The notes beneath the pieces are model-generated. The model ran no database searches and was not told the origin of the DNA. It saw only the letters and a list, made by a program, of their open reading frames with translations. The translations under genes were made by a program, and so were the position numbers. A DNA stretch of 64,000 bases from a beta proteobacterium MWH-UniP1 (GTDB taxonomy: Bacteria > Pseudomonadota > Gammaproteobacteria > Burkholderiales > Burkholderiaceae_A): assembly GCA_036362785.1 (NCBI GenBank), contig CP143625.1:435401-499400 (forward strand). The letters run 5' to 3'. How positions within the stretch are numbered: position 1 is the stretch's first letter; every line of letters starts with the position of its first letter. Shown piece after piece: positions 20,253 through 28,800 of this stretch.

Positions 20253-20648
20253 TTAGGTGGTCTGACCGCTGATCAGGCCTTTTACGGTGGCGCCGTGGTT
20301 CATCCCCACCGACTTTGCCCAGATATTTCCCTCGACAACCGCACCGGCGGTTAATTCAACGCGCTCCGAGGCCTGGATACTCCCCGAAACCCGGCCGGCG
20401 ACCAACACACGGTGGGCAGCAATGTCTCCGTCAACAAAACCGGTCTCGGCTACGGCGACTGTGGGGGTCGTGCCCGAGGTGGCCTCGATATCACCAAGTA
20501 CCTGGCCGTCAATCCGCACGTTTTCGCCAACCCTCAGCCGGCCATGAACTTCAGACTTCGGCCCAACCAGGGTTCGAAATAGCTCCCCTTCAAGGAGAAG
20601 AAAGCTTTTTTCGGTTTTTTTCTTGAAGATGCGAGAAATTGGAGGCAT
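20253..20648 (-). CDS. Bactofilin, copy 3
   Basis: 131 residues on the opposite strand to copies 1 and 2. A short N-terminal tail (MPPISRIFKKKTEKSFLLLE) is basic and might touch membrane or DNA. The beta-helix core runs about 30-128 with the family-typical SEVHGRLRVGENVRIDGQV and GDIAAHRVLVAGRVSGS. It is divergent from the M23 peptidase gene across a 104-bp intergenic region, so the filament protein and the wall enzyme may share control. Confidence 0.88.
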   Translation of the reverse strand: MPPISRIFKKKTEKSFLLLEGELFRTLVGPKSEVHGRLRVGENVRIDGQVLGDIEATSGTTPTVAVAETGFVDGDIAAHRVLVAGRVSGSIQASERVELTAGAVVEGNIWAKSVGMNHGATVKGLISGQTT

Positions 20649-20693
20649 TTTGACTGCTTTTCGAAGGGCGTTAGTACGAATGTTATAGGACGT

Positions 20694-20722
20694 TTGATAG
20701 GGTCGGAAAGATAGTGTAAGAT
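20694..20722 (+). promoter_or_regulatory. Sigma70-like promoter for the M23 peptidase gene
   Basis: TTGATA (20694-20699), a 17-bp spacer, then TAAGAT (20717-20722), 31 bp before the ATG at 20753. A second A/T-rich box TATAAA (20741-20746) is too near the start codon to be the main -10. Confidence 0.5.
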
Positions 20723-20752
20723 TTTCCTACAAAAAAATAGTATAAACGTCAT

Positions 20753-21787
20753 ATGCAATTTATCTGGATCAGTGGCCCCGTTGGGCCCATTCGATCTGTT
20801 GAGGTGACAGCCAAAAAGTTGTTAATTCTGGCCGGAGTCGTTCTTACGGTTGTTTTCGTATTGATCACTTCACTCAACTTGGTCGGCGCACGTGCCATTT
20901 TCAATACAAGTCCCGAGTTGGTGCAAAAACTCGGCGGTCTGATTACTGTCGCAGAGCAGGAAGCTCGCGAGGCCGAGTTCAGCTCGGAAATCGCCCAGAT
21001 TCGTCTCGTGCTGAAAGAAATGGAGCGCGAACTGCAAAAGGCAGAAGACTTTAAGCACCGCCTTCAGACCCTCATGTCCCGCGACCCTAAAGAGATTTCC
21101 AACCGTCGCGAGGCTTCTGGTAACGGTGGTACCTCTCTGTTTGGCGAATCAAAGGCGGGTGGCCGCGGTGGCCCCTTTATCCCGGGCGACCTAAAGAAAG
21201 TCATCGGAGATCAAGACAGTAACCCCCATCCGCTGGGCGTTTCTTCAGATGCTGGTGCAACCGGTTTGGTAACCCCCGAAGTGCGGCGTCTGAGCGCCCG
21301 CGCTGAGCAATTGCGCGGCAGCGCTGACAAACTATCCCGGGCCTGGTCGAGCAACTTCGACGTGTTGAACACTTTGCCTCTGGCCGTGCCGGTGGACCAC
21401 AACCGTGCTGAGGTCGACGTTTCGAGCGCCTTTGGTTTTCGGAAAGACCCATTTAATGGTCAGCGGGCTTTCCATGCCGGTATTGATTTTTCGGCCACAC
21501 CAGGCACACCTGTCTACGCGACCGCCGATGGCATCGTGGCCGAAGTTAGTAATTCCCCCGGTTATGGCCGAACCATCATCATCCAGCATCCGTCTGGGTA
21601 CATGACGCTTTATGCCCACTTGTCCACGATCCGCGTGAAGCAAGGCGATCGCGTCAAGCGTCATGCGGTGATTGGCGGCATTGGTTCCACCGGCCGTTCA
21701 ACCGGCCCCCATCTTCACTACGAGGTTCTCTCAGGCGCCAAAGCGCCTGTGAACCCGAAACTCTTTCTTTCTGCGTTAGGCAACTAG
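20753..21787 (+). CDS. Membrane-anchored M23 (LytM-type) endopeptidase
   Basis: Probably cleaves peptidoglycan cross-links in the periplasm. The 344-residue protein has one N-terminal membrane span (about 24-45), a coiled coil (about 65-108), a Gly/Ser linker, and a C-terminal M23 domain (about 230-335). Zinc ligands are intact: HAGIDF (His and Asp) and HLHYEV, with YAHLS between. M23 peptidases with this layout commonly work with bactofilins to set cell curvature or stalk shape, as in the Helicobacter CcmA-Csd and Hyphomonas/Caulobacter BacA systems. The adjacency to three bactofilins fits that model. Confidence 0.88.
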   Translation: MQFIWISGPVGPIRSVEVTAKKLLILAGVVLTVVFVLITSLNLVGARAIFNTSPELVQKLGGLITVAEQEAREAEFSSEIAQIRLVLKEMERELQKAEDFKHRLQTLMSRDPKEISNRREASGNGGTSLFGESKAGGRGGPFIPGDLKKVIGDQDSNPHPLGVSSDAGATGLVTPEVRRLSARAEQLRGSADKLSRAWSSNFDVLNTLPLAVPVDHNRAEVDVSSAFGFRKDPFNGQRAFHAGIDFSATPGTPVYATADGIVAEVSNSPGYGRTIIIQHPSGYMTLYAHLSTIRVKQGDRVKRHAVIGGIGSTGRSTGPHLHYEVLSGAKAPVNPKLFLSALGN

Positions 21788-21943
21788 CCTAGTTAGATTC
21801 TGTTTGAGCCGTCACAGCTCAAAGCTCTATCTTTGGCGGGCACACCCGCCCCGCTTGTTCCCGCGGTCCAAGAGATGCCGGTTTTGCTTACATCGACGCT
21901 CGCAAGCCTGGCAGAATTTTGATGCATCGCTGGAATCGGAAGC

Positions 21944-22726
21944 TCATGGCTTGAGAGGTTGTAAACCCTCGTATTTAATGTGCATTCCGTATCCTCGATA
22001 GAGTGGAACCACATTACCGTTGATGGCTGCATCCGGATCGAAAGGGTCATCAACGGAAGCAGCTGCGACAGAAGCAAATTGGCCGGGGTGACCCAGTTTG
22101 TTGAAGTGCCCTTGTATCTCAGCAAGGTTGGTCGGTAGCTTTGCCTCAGCCTCGGGATAGCGAACTGCCCGTACAACCACCCACTCAGGCCCCGCGTCGC
22201 CAACGAACCAAAGCGAGGGATTTACTCGAGGATCCCCGTTCCACGACATCAAATCCCGCCCCTGTTTGATAAGTTCATCTCGAACCACTTGGACAGCGAG
22301 GTCTTGCAACTCCCAATCGGTCATTACGATCTTTTCGGCGGATATCAGAGCCGGGGGGGGGGTGACTGGTTGACGAGACCTGGCGTCCAGGAGCCCCCAA
22401 CCCGGCTCTGTTAGCTCCCAGTCTCCACCGACCTTGCGGCATTGGCATTACGCAGGCGTGCCCGGCGTAGCCGTCGGCAACAGCAAGCAGCCCATCCGGA
22501 TTGCCCGGGGTTTCTAGCCGATCATCCACATCTTCAAGCTGTATGTAAAAGAGCTGATTACCGAGCCGAAAGGACAAATGCTCAAGAAACGGTGGGTTAA
22601 GGTGCGCGCGCAGCCAACTCTGCAGTGGCCCTGCGCTTGGTTCTGAATGTGAAGCCCTGCTGCGTTCCAACAGCGCGCAAAGTCCTCAGTAACTTCGGAC
22701 ATGTGAATGTCATACATTTTCTGCAC
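21944..22726 (-). pseudogene. Unknown gene broken by two compensating single-base indels
   Basis: I do not recognise the product. Three frame segments join into one protein-like sequence of about 260 residues. The frame from 22726 (MQKMYDIHMSEVTEDFARCW) runs to about 22625. The next frame contains PPFLEHLSFRLGNQLFYIQL and runs to about 22440. The original frame then resumes with KVGGDWELTEPGWGLLDARS and continues through MTDWELQDLAVQVVRDELIK to 21944. One base appears missing near 22625 and one extra C present near 22438. The C-terminal part (about 126 residues) still has its own ATG at 22324 and could be expressed alone. It contains PSLWFVGDAGPEWVVVRAV, a strand-turn-strand. A 10-G run at 22353-22362 lies inside but is not the site of either shift. 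The shifts may be real decay or sequencing errors. Confidence 0.6.
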
Positions 22727-22735
22727 CTAGTCTCG

Positions 22736-23002
22736 TCAAAGATCTGACTCTCTCATGTAAAGCGGTTGCCGTGGCTCACCCAAGAGCACTTCAGGCCCGT
22801 GTGGGGTCGAAATACGGACCGCAACGCACTCATCGTCAATGATCGCCCGCTTGAGTTCAGTGGCGGTTCGGCAAAAGACGACCCTGCGATCACACTCTCC
22901 GCAAAGCCGAGTGCGCTCGTCAGCCGTCGGTGTAAGTGAATCCCAGATCTTGGGGCACTTAAACTTGAATTCGCAGTTACGGATCTCTGCATCTCTTTGC
23001 AC
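22736..23002 (-). CDS. Small protein with Cys-pair (zinc-ribbon-like) motif
   Basis: 88 residues, function unknown. Four or five cysteines are placed as in a small zinc-binding domain: CEFKFKCPKIWDSL, then RLCGECDRRVVFC. A strand-rich segment DECVAVRISTPHGPEVLLG follows. The spacing from the flanking genes (about 25 bp from the next gene upstream, 10 bp before the broken gene) and the same orientation suggest one transcription unit of small accessory genes. I cannot assign a function; a role with the adjacent genes is a guess from context only. Confidence 0.55.
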   Translation of the reverse strand: MQRDAEIRNCEFKFKCPKIWDSLTPTADERTRLCGECDRRVVFCRTATELKRAIIDDECVAVRISTPHGPEVLLGEPRQPLYMRESDL

Positions 23003-23027
23003 GGCAATCTCTTTTTTGAATTCTTTA

Positions 23028-23429
23028 CTATTTTAAAGGGCCGTATGGAGATTGATGCTCTCTTCCAAATGCGCAGAGCTCATCGTCCAGTGCGGCATAA
23101 CCCACAAATGAACTGTCCGTGGGCCCAACAATTTCAAACTCCATTGATGGTGAGAATTCAGATCGCACTTTTTTGGCCAGATCGTAAGGCACCCCAATAT
23201 TTTCTTTGTCATTGCGATCAAAGTCTGGCCAACCTTCGCTAACGCCGAACATTTCGCTAAGTTTCTCGTCGAAGCGTTGACTGCGATATAAAAAATTACC
23301 GGCCGCAGCGACGTAGAGAAGATGTTTGCAGGAAACCTCCTCGGTAGGTTCCAGTGGATGCCCGCAAAAGGGGCAGTGGATTGGTTGGGCGTACCAATTT
23401 TCTAATTCCACGCAGTTAGTCGTTGACAT
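23028..23429 (-). CDS. Unknown protein with N-terminal CxxC finger
   Basis: 133 residues. Near the N-terminus HCPFCGHPLEP is a CxxC knuckle, and a lone Cys-His pair (SCKHLLYV) follows about 16 residues on, so a single zinc site is likely. The rest is acidic and mixed alpha/beta (GWPDFDRNDKENIGVPYD). It overlaps the 3' end of the 100-residue gene by 14 nt, which supports co-translation. No family is recognised. Confidence 0.55.
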   Translation of the reverse strand: MSTTNCVELENWYAQPIHCPFCGHPLEPTEEVSCKHLLYVAAAGNFLYRSQRFDEKLSEMFGVSEGWPDFDRNDKENIGVPYDLAKKVRSEFSPSMEFEIVGPTDSSFVGYAALDDELCAFGREHQSPYGPLK

Positions 23430-23718
23430 GAAACCACTCCTCTTCCGGCAAACTGCGCAAAAACTTATCCACTAGATCAAGTGCTCCGTGCTTATCCGCC
23501 CACTGCAGATGCTCTCTTAATCTCGCCGCCTTGCAAGCCGCTGGTTCATGCCAAGCCGCCAAGATTAGCGGTAGAGGTGGTTCCCATCGTGCGTCGACTT
23601 GTCTTGTATTTGGTAGAAGGTCATAGAGGCGTTTCCAACTGACTGGCATCGGACAGACCCTCTCGTTTTCCTGGCAATAGTTCAAGAGTGCTGCTAACCG
23701 TGGACCTTCACTGTTCAT
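23416..23718 (-). CDS. Unknown helical small protein
   Basis: 100 residues, mainly helical (LAALLNYCQENERVCP, ACKAARLREHLQWADKHG), ending LPEEEWFHVND. It is the first gene of the minus-strand run that ends at 21944. Proteins of this size and arrangement occur as accessory or immunity-like genes in variable regions, but nothing here shows that role. Confidence 0.55.
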   Translation of the reverse strand: MNSEGPRLAALLNYCQENERVCPMPVSWKRLYDLLPNTRQVDARWEPPLPLILAAWHEPAACKAARLREHLQWADKHGALDLVDKFLRSLPEEEWFHVND

Positions 23719-23829
23719 AAACGAGACTCCCTTACGCTAGCCCAAATCCCCTCGAACGCTGCCTTTTTAAGTTGCATATTTTGGAGTGAATAGGGCTCAC
23801 CCAATGAGCCCGCTGCGCGGCATCATGAT

Positions 23830-23847
23830 CAATCTTTGCAAAGATTG
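23830..23847. promoter_or_regulatory. 18-bp perfect palindrome upstream of the restriction-modification locus
   Basis: CAATCTTTG followed at once by its reverse complement CAAAGATTG. It lies 24 bp before a TATACT -10 box (23871-23876) and about 60 bp before the HTH gene. The position and symmetry fit a dimeric repressor or controller site governing the hsd operon. Confidence 0.55.
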
Positions 23848-23876
23848 GACGGGTTTGCTCTAAATTCCACTATACT
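23845..23876 (+). promoter_or_regulatory. Candidate promoter of the HTH-hsd operon
   Basis: TATACT at 23871-23876 is a good -10 box. The best -35 is TTGGAC at 23845-23850, with a 20-bp spacer, longer than ideal. The -35 overlaps the right edge of the 18-bp palindrome, so binding there would block it. Confidence 0.4.
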
Positions 23877-23905
23877 GACCATATACATTATGTGGCAAAA
23901 ATCTG

Positions 23906-24107
23906 ATGGCCGAACAGCCGCCGTCCGCCATGACCGTCCGCGACGTTGCAGGGTTCCTGGCCGTGGATGAGAAGACGATCTACCGCCTAGCCCAACAGGG
24001 GGGGGCTACCCGGCTTTAAAGTGGCAGGTACTTGGAGATTCCAGCTGCAGGATATCCAGGGGTGGATTGAGGCGCAGAAGATGCAGTCGCGCAAGCGTAA
24101 CGGCTGA
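23906..24107 (+). pseudogene. Small excisionase-type HTH regulator, frameshifted at an 8-G run
   Basis: The frame opens MAEQPPSAMTVRDVAGFLAV and DEKTIYRLAQQGG, the helix-turn-helix of the MerR/excisionase class. It then ends at a stop nine bases past an 8-G run (23998-24005). Removing one G restores LPGFKVAGTWRF and [20 protein letters not shown], with a stop at 24105-24107, giving a normal protein of about 67 residues. Such small HTH genes often precede type I hsdM genes. The shift could be real loss, slipped-strand switching, or a homopolymer sequencing error. It lies 11 bp before hsdM. Confidence 0.7.
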
Positions 24108-24118
24108 AAGGGTTTTGT

Positions 24119-25669
24119 ATGGCAAAAACAGACAAGAAAAATGGTGGCGACCTGGGCTTTGAGGCCGAGTTGTTCAAGGCAGCGGACAAGCTGCGAGGCA
24201 ACATGGAACCCAGCGACTACAAGCACGTGGTGCTAGGCCTGATCTTCCTCAAGTACATCTCTGACGCATTCGATGAGAAGCACAAGCAGTTGATGGCAGA
24301 AGATTCCAGTGCTGCCGAAGACCGTGACGAGTACGCCGCTGACAACGTGTTCTGGGTACCCAAGGAAGCTCGTTGGTCAAACCTGCAAGCCAATGCCAAG
24401 CAGCCGACTATCGGCACGCTGATCGACGACGCCATGCGTGTGATCGAAAAGGACAACGAGAGCTTGAAGGGTGTGTTACCCAAGGACTACGCACGTCCTG
24501 CGCTCAACAAGATCATGCTGGGCGAGTTGATCGACTTGATCTCCAAGATCGACCTGATGGCAGGTGGCGAACACAGAAGCAAAGACGTGCTTGGCCGTGT
24601 TTACGAGTACTTCCTCGGTCGCTTTGCGGGTGCTGAAGGCAAAGGCGGCGGCGAGTTCTACACGCCTCGCAGCGTCGTTCGCACTCTGGTCGAAATGCTG
24701 GAGCCGTACTCGGGCCGTATCTATGACCCTTGCTGCGGCTCAGGTGGCATGTTCGTGCAGAGCGAGAACTTTGTCCGTGAGCACGGTGGACGAATTGGCG
24801 ACATTGCTGTCTATGGTCAAGAGTCCAACTACGTGACGTGGCGACTTGCCAAGATGAACTTGGCAGTGCGCGGCATTGACAGCGACATTCGTTGGAACAA
24901 CGAGGGTAGCTTTCATAAAGACGAACTGCGTGACCTGAAAGCCGACTTCATCCTCGCCAATCCTCCATTCAACATAAGTGATTGGGGTGGCGAACGACTG
25001 CGGGATGATGTGCGTTGGAAGTACGGCGTACCTCCGGTCGGCAATGCCAACTTCGCTTGGTTGCAACACATCGTGCATCACCTTGGTCCGAACGGTACTG
25101 CGGGCGTGGTGCTTGCGAACGGTTCGATGACTTCCACACAGTCCGGCGAAGACGTGATTCGCCGTGAGATGGTTGAACAGGATGTGGTGGACTGCATGGT
25201 TGCACTGCCGGGGCAGCTTTTCTATTCCACGCAAATCCCAGCTTGCTTGTGGTTCCTAGCACGCAACAAGAACCCCGGAAAAGGACTACGTGACCGCCGT
25301 GGCAGCGTCCTGTTTATTGACGCTCGCAAGATGGGTGTGCTGGTTGATCGTGTTCGTCGTGAGCTTACCGACGAGGATGTTCAACGCATCGCAAACACCT
25401 ATCATGCTTGGAGGGGTGAAGCAGGCTGCGGTGAGTACACGGATGTAGCTGGCTTCTGTCGCAGTGTGCCGCTGGCCGAGATTGCAAAGCATGGGCACGT
25501 ACTGACACCCGGGCGCTACGTGGGTACGGAAGAGGTCGAAGACGACGATGAATCGTTTGAAGAAAAGATGCAGTCGTTGACTGAAAAGCTGGCTGAGCAG
25601 ATGGCGCAAGGTAATGAGCTAGATGCACTCATTCGCAGGAAGCTTGAAGGGGTAGGCTATGGCTTCTGA
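24119..25669 (+). CDS. hsdM: Type I restriction-modification methyltransferase subunit
   Basis: N6-adenine methyltransferase subunit of a type I system. 516 residues. An N-terminal HsdM_N helical domain (1-150) is followed by the SAM-binding core: [25 protein letters not shown] (about 204) and the catalytic [14 protein letters not shown] (NPPF, about 280). It is full length with no disruption. It overlaps hsdS by 11 nt (25659-25669). The composition is lower in GC than the flanks, consistent with acquisition by transfer. Confidence 0.95.
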   Translation: MAKTDKKNGGDLGFEAELFKAADKLRGNMEPSDYKHVVLGLIFLKYISDAFDEKHKQLMAEDSSAAEDRDEYAADNVFWVPKEARWSNLQANAKQPTIGTLIDDAMRVIEKDNESLKGVLPKDYARPALNKIMLGELIDLISKIDLMAGGEHRSKDVLGRVYEYFLGRFAGAEGKGGGEFYTPRSVVRTLVEMLEPYSGRIYDPCCGSGGMFVQSENFVREHGGRIGDIAVYGQESNYVTWRLAKMNLAVRGIDSDIRWNNEGSFHKDELRDLKADFILANPPFNISDWGGERLRDDVRWKYGVPPVGNANFAWLQHIVHHLGPNGTAGVVLANGSMTSTQSGEDVIRREMVEQDVVDCMVALPGQLFYSTQIPACLWFLARNKNPGKGLRDRRGSVLFIDARKMGVLVDRVRRELTDEDVQRIANTYHAWRGEAGCGEYTDVAGFCRSVPLAEIAKHGHVLTPGRYVGTEEVEDDDESFEEKMQSLTEKLAEQMAQGNELDALIRRKLEGVGYGF

Positions 25670-26954
25670 TTGGGAAATTTCTTCAGTTGGAGAAGTGAGT
25701 CATGTCGTTACAAAAGGTACGACTCCAACAACCCTCGGATATCAATTTCAGGAAAGTGGTATCCGATTCGTAAAAGTTGAGACACTTTCAAACGATGGAG
25801 CTTTTTATAAAGATAAGTTTGCCTACATTTCAGAAGAAGCTCACGAAGTATTAGCTCGATCCCAGCTACGTGAGAACGATATTCTCTTTAGCATTGCGGG
25901 CACCATTGGGCGGACTGCACTTGTAACAGCCGAATGGCTCCCTGCGAACACTAATCAAGCAATAGCCATAGTTCGACCGAACACTGATGCCGTATTGCCT
26001 AAGTTTTTGCGCTACGTCCTTACAAATCCTAGTTTCACCCAAACAGCGAATACAAAGACTGTTCAATCAGTTCAAGCGAACTTTAGTCTGGGGGAGCTCA
26101 AGCTTTCCAAATTCAATCTGCCATCGATTTCGGATCAACAAGAAATTGTTGGTGTACTTGGATCACTCGACGACCGCATCACACTGCTACGAGAAACCAA
26201 CAAGACACTAGAAGCTATTGCACAAGCCATCTTCAAGTCATGGTTCATCGACTTTGATCCAGTGCGAGCGAAGATGGAAGGCCGTGCACCCGCAGGCATG
26301 GACGAAGAAACTGCTGCATTGTTTCCTAATGAGCTTGTGGAAAGTGAGCTTGGGTTGGTGCCGAAGGGTTGGTCGGTACAAGGTTTAGACCAGATTGCAA
26401 CCTATTTGAATGGCCTTGCGCTGCAAAATTATCCACCAACAGGCACTGACGATCTTCCCGTAATCAAGATTGCTCAGCTACGCAAGGGTGACACCATAGG
26501 TGCAGACAAGGCGTCCAGAGCAATAAAGCCTGAATACGTAGTTAAAGACGGAGACGTTCTCTTTTCTTGGTCAGGTAGCCTTGAGGTCGAGATATGGTGT
26601 GGTGGGGAAGGTGCACTGAATCAGCATTTGTTCAAAGTAACGTCCGAGAAGTTCTCAAAGTGGTTTTACTACTTGTGGACACGAAAACATCTTGAACATT
26701 TCCGGCAGGTTGCAGCAAGCAAGGCTACAACCATGGGTCACATACAACGCTAACATCTTTCGGATGCAAAAGTAGTCGTGCCGAGCAAGCAACTTCTGCA
26801 AGCCGCCGATGCTCTTTTCCAGCCGCTTATTGATCGGATTACTGCGAACTCGCTACAAGCAAAAACTCTAGCGGAAATTAGAGATGCTCTATTGCCGCGC
26901 CTAATCTCTGGAAGGCTGAGGCTTATTGATGAAAGAGCCGGAGGAGCAATTTAA
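25659..26954 (+). pseudogene. hsdS: Type I specificity subunit with in-frame stop
   Basis: Recognises the DNA target for the HsdM/HsdR complex. The frame starts [20 protein letters not shown]. Two target-recognition domains (about 1-150 and 225-355) flank a conserved helix (LRETNKTLEAIAQAIFKSWF, DFDPVRAKMEGR). A TAA at 26751-26753 interrupts the end of the second domain after KATTMGHIQR. The same frame then continues for 66 codons (LSDAKVVVPSKQLLQAADAL ... RDALLPRLISGRLRLIDERA) to TAA at 26952-26954, the normal hsdS C-terminal helix. The truncated 364-residue form lacks the distal conserved region needed to bind HsdM. A single base change in one codon would repair it. Confidence 0.85.
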
Positions 26955-27697
26955 TGCTTGACTGGTGTCCTGCTATGCGTGAGGTCTGCGGGTATTGGAG
27001 AAATACGCCAATGCTCTTGCAGACCTTTGAGGCAGTCGAGCAATCGCTTGAGCAGGATAACGATACATGTATTGATTGTGCGAAGGCGATGGTTGAGTCC
27101 GTCTGCCAGCTCATCATCTCAAGCTTTCACTCCGAAGAGTCACCCTTACTTCCACAAAAAGACAATCCAAGTCTCTCGGACTGGCTTTATGCGGCAATAA
27201 GAGCTTTGAAGCTTGGGGATGTGCGTGATGACAAATTCCAGAAGCTCGTATCAAGTCATCACAAGCTTGCAAGAGCGCTCAACGATCTTAGAAACGATGC
27301 AGGCCCAGCAAGCCACGGAAAAGACCCTTACTTAAAACGGCTTGCTGAGCACCATCGACGCTCAGCAGTTTTGGCTTCAGATGCAGTTATTGCCTTCTTG
27401 CATCAGGCCTATCTGGATAGCAAGCTGAATCCAGAAGTATCTCGTGAGCCATGGGAACGCTTTGAAGAACAAAATCGATTGATTGATGAGTATGTAGGAG
27501 TTCGGATTGACGAAGACGAGCCTCAGCAGTTGATCTTCAGATTGCCGAATGGTGATGAATTACCTATACAAGCAGAAGCAAGTCGACTTTTGTATTTGTT
27601 AGACCGCAGTGCATATGTTGAGGCTTTGAATGCTGCCAAGGATGCAGCGATAAAGAGCAACAGACAGCATGACAGCGAAGACGAGATAAGAGCATAA
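26954..27697 (+). CDS. Abortive-infection C-terminal (Abi_C) domain protein
   Basis: 247 residues, helical, cytoplasmic. The central segment ALNDLRNDAGPASHGKDPYL followed by HRRSAVLASDAVIAFLHQAY matches what I know of the Abi_C (abortive infection C-terminus) domain: LRN...hGxG, then a long helix. Proteins with this domain are carried in anti-phage loci, often beside type I restriction systems. The ATG overlaps the hsdS stop (TAATG), so it belongs to the operon. The N-terminal 90 residues (CGYWRNTPMLLQTFEAVEQS) are not identified. The effector activity is not known. Confidence 0.7.
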   Translation: MLDWCPAMREVCGYWRNTPMLLQTFEAVEQSLEQDNDTCIDCAKAMVESVCQLIISSFHSEESPLLPQKDNPSLSDWLYAAIRALKLGDVRDDKFQKLVSSHHKLARALNDLRNDAGPASHGKDPYLKRLAEHHRRSAVLASDAVIAFLHQAYLDSKLNPEVSREPWERFEEQNRLIDEYVGVRIDEDEPQQLIFRLPNGDELPIQAEASRLLYLLDRSAYVEALNAAKDAAIKSNRQHDSEDEIRA

Positions 27698-27711
27698 GAA
27701 AGGAAGAACAA

Positions 27712-28770
27712 ATGGCACTCTGGCTTGTACGTGGGGGAAGCTACGGAGAACACGAATCGAAGTTCATAGACGAAAGTAAGGTTTGCTTGACGTGGGGTGA
27801 ATTGACGGCAACCGACATGACGGGTATCCCCGACTATGACGGTATCAAGCAGCGTGTCACGCAGTTGTTTCCCAACGAGCCTGTAAGAAAGCTTGGCAAC
27901 TGGTCTGGGCAAGTCTGGGCTTTTGTTCTTGCGATGAAGGAAGGCGACTGGATCGTCATGCCACGCAAAAACAAAGCCACGATTGCGATTGGAGAAATCA
28001 AGAGCAAGTGTAAGTTCGACGCCAGTGCTCCCAACGACTACAAGCATTACCGTGAAATCAAGTGGCTCGATACCGAAATCCCACGCAGTAACTTTGACCA
28101 AGACGTGCTGTACTCATTCGGTGCCTTTCTGACTGTCTGCGAAATCAAGCGTAACGATGCCGAAGCACGTGTTCGAGCCATGGCAAAGAACGGCTGGCAC
28201 GTTCCAGCAGTTGGTACGACGAAGGCGAGGGTTGTGGGTACGACAGATGGAAACACTGCAACAGCCACAGCTACGGATGAAGCAGGCGTTGACCTAGAGC
28301 AGCTTGCCAAGGATGCCATCGCCAAGCTGATCATCCAGAAGTTCAAGGGACACGGCATGGCACGTCTAGTCGATGCCATCCTGCGTGCCCAAGGCTTTAC
28401 CACTTACCTTAGTCCCGAAGGCCCGGACAAAGGTATCGACATACTCGCTGGAAGTGGCGCTTTTGGCTTCGAGAGTCCCAAGATTTGCGTTCAGGTCAAA
28501 TCCGGCGACACACCTGCCGACCATCCCGAATTCACACACTTGATCGGTGCCATGCAGAGCGTACAGGCTGACTATGGTTTGTTCGTGTCGTGGTCTGACT
28601 TCAAGCAAACGGTCAACAAGGAGGAAGCCGCCAAGTTCTTCAAGGTACGTCTGTGGAATCAGAACGACCTGATCGAACAGTTACTCCTGAACTACGACAA
28701 GCTCGATCAAAACATTCGGGCTGATATCCCCTTGAAACGCATCTGGCTCGTGGCAAACGCCGACGCTTGA
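27712..28770 (+). CDS. Mrr-type restriction endonuclease
   Basis: A 352-residue nuclease embedded in the operon. The C-terminal half (about 205-320) is a PD-(D/E)xK Mrr catalytic fold: GHGMARLVDAILRAQGFTTY, then DKGIDILAG (Asp about 243) and ICVQVKSGD (Q-x-K about 260). The N-terminal half (1-165) resembles the DNA-modification-sensing domains of Mrr/McrBC-type enzymes (WSGQVWAFVLAMKEGDWIVM). A low-complexity Thr/Ala linker (about 175-195) joins them. It probably cleaves modified foreign DNA or acts with HsdR. It starts 14 bp after the Abi_C gene. Confidence 0.8.
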   Translation: MALWLVRGGSYGEHESKFIDESKVCLTWGELTATDMTGIPDYDGIKQRVTQLFPNEPVRKLGNWSGQVWAFVLAMKEGDWIVMPRKNKATIAIGEIKSKCKFDASAPNDYKHYREIKWLDTEIPRSNFDQDVLYSFGAFLTVCEIKRNDAEARVRAMAKNGWHVPAVGTTKARVVGTTDGNTATATATDEAGVDLEQLAKDAIAKLIIQKFKGHGMARLVDAILRAQGFTTYLSPEGPDKGIDILAGSGAFGFESPKICVQVKSGDTPADHPEFTHLIGAMQSVQADYGLFVSWSDFKQTVNKEEAAKFFKVRLWNQNDLIEQLLLNYDKLDQNIRADIPLKRIWLVANADA

Positions 28771-28800
28771 TCTGACATAAGAATACGGAGCGAGACGACC

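Noticed and set aside
21793-22203. 136-codon minus-strand frame
   Set aside because: It overlaps the better supported unknown gene (to 21944) in a different frame and shows no protein-like pattern.
22353-22362. 10-G run considered as a phase-variation site
   Set aside because: The reading frame passes through it unchanged in the restored protein, so it is not a frameshift point in this copy.
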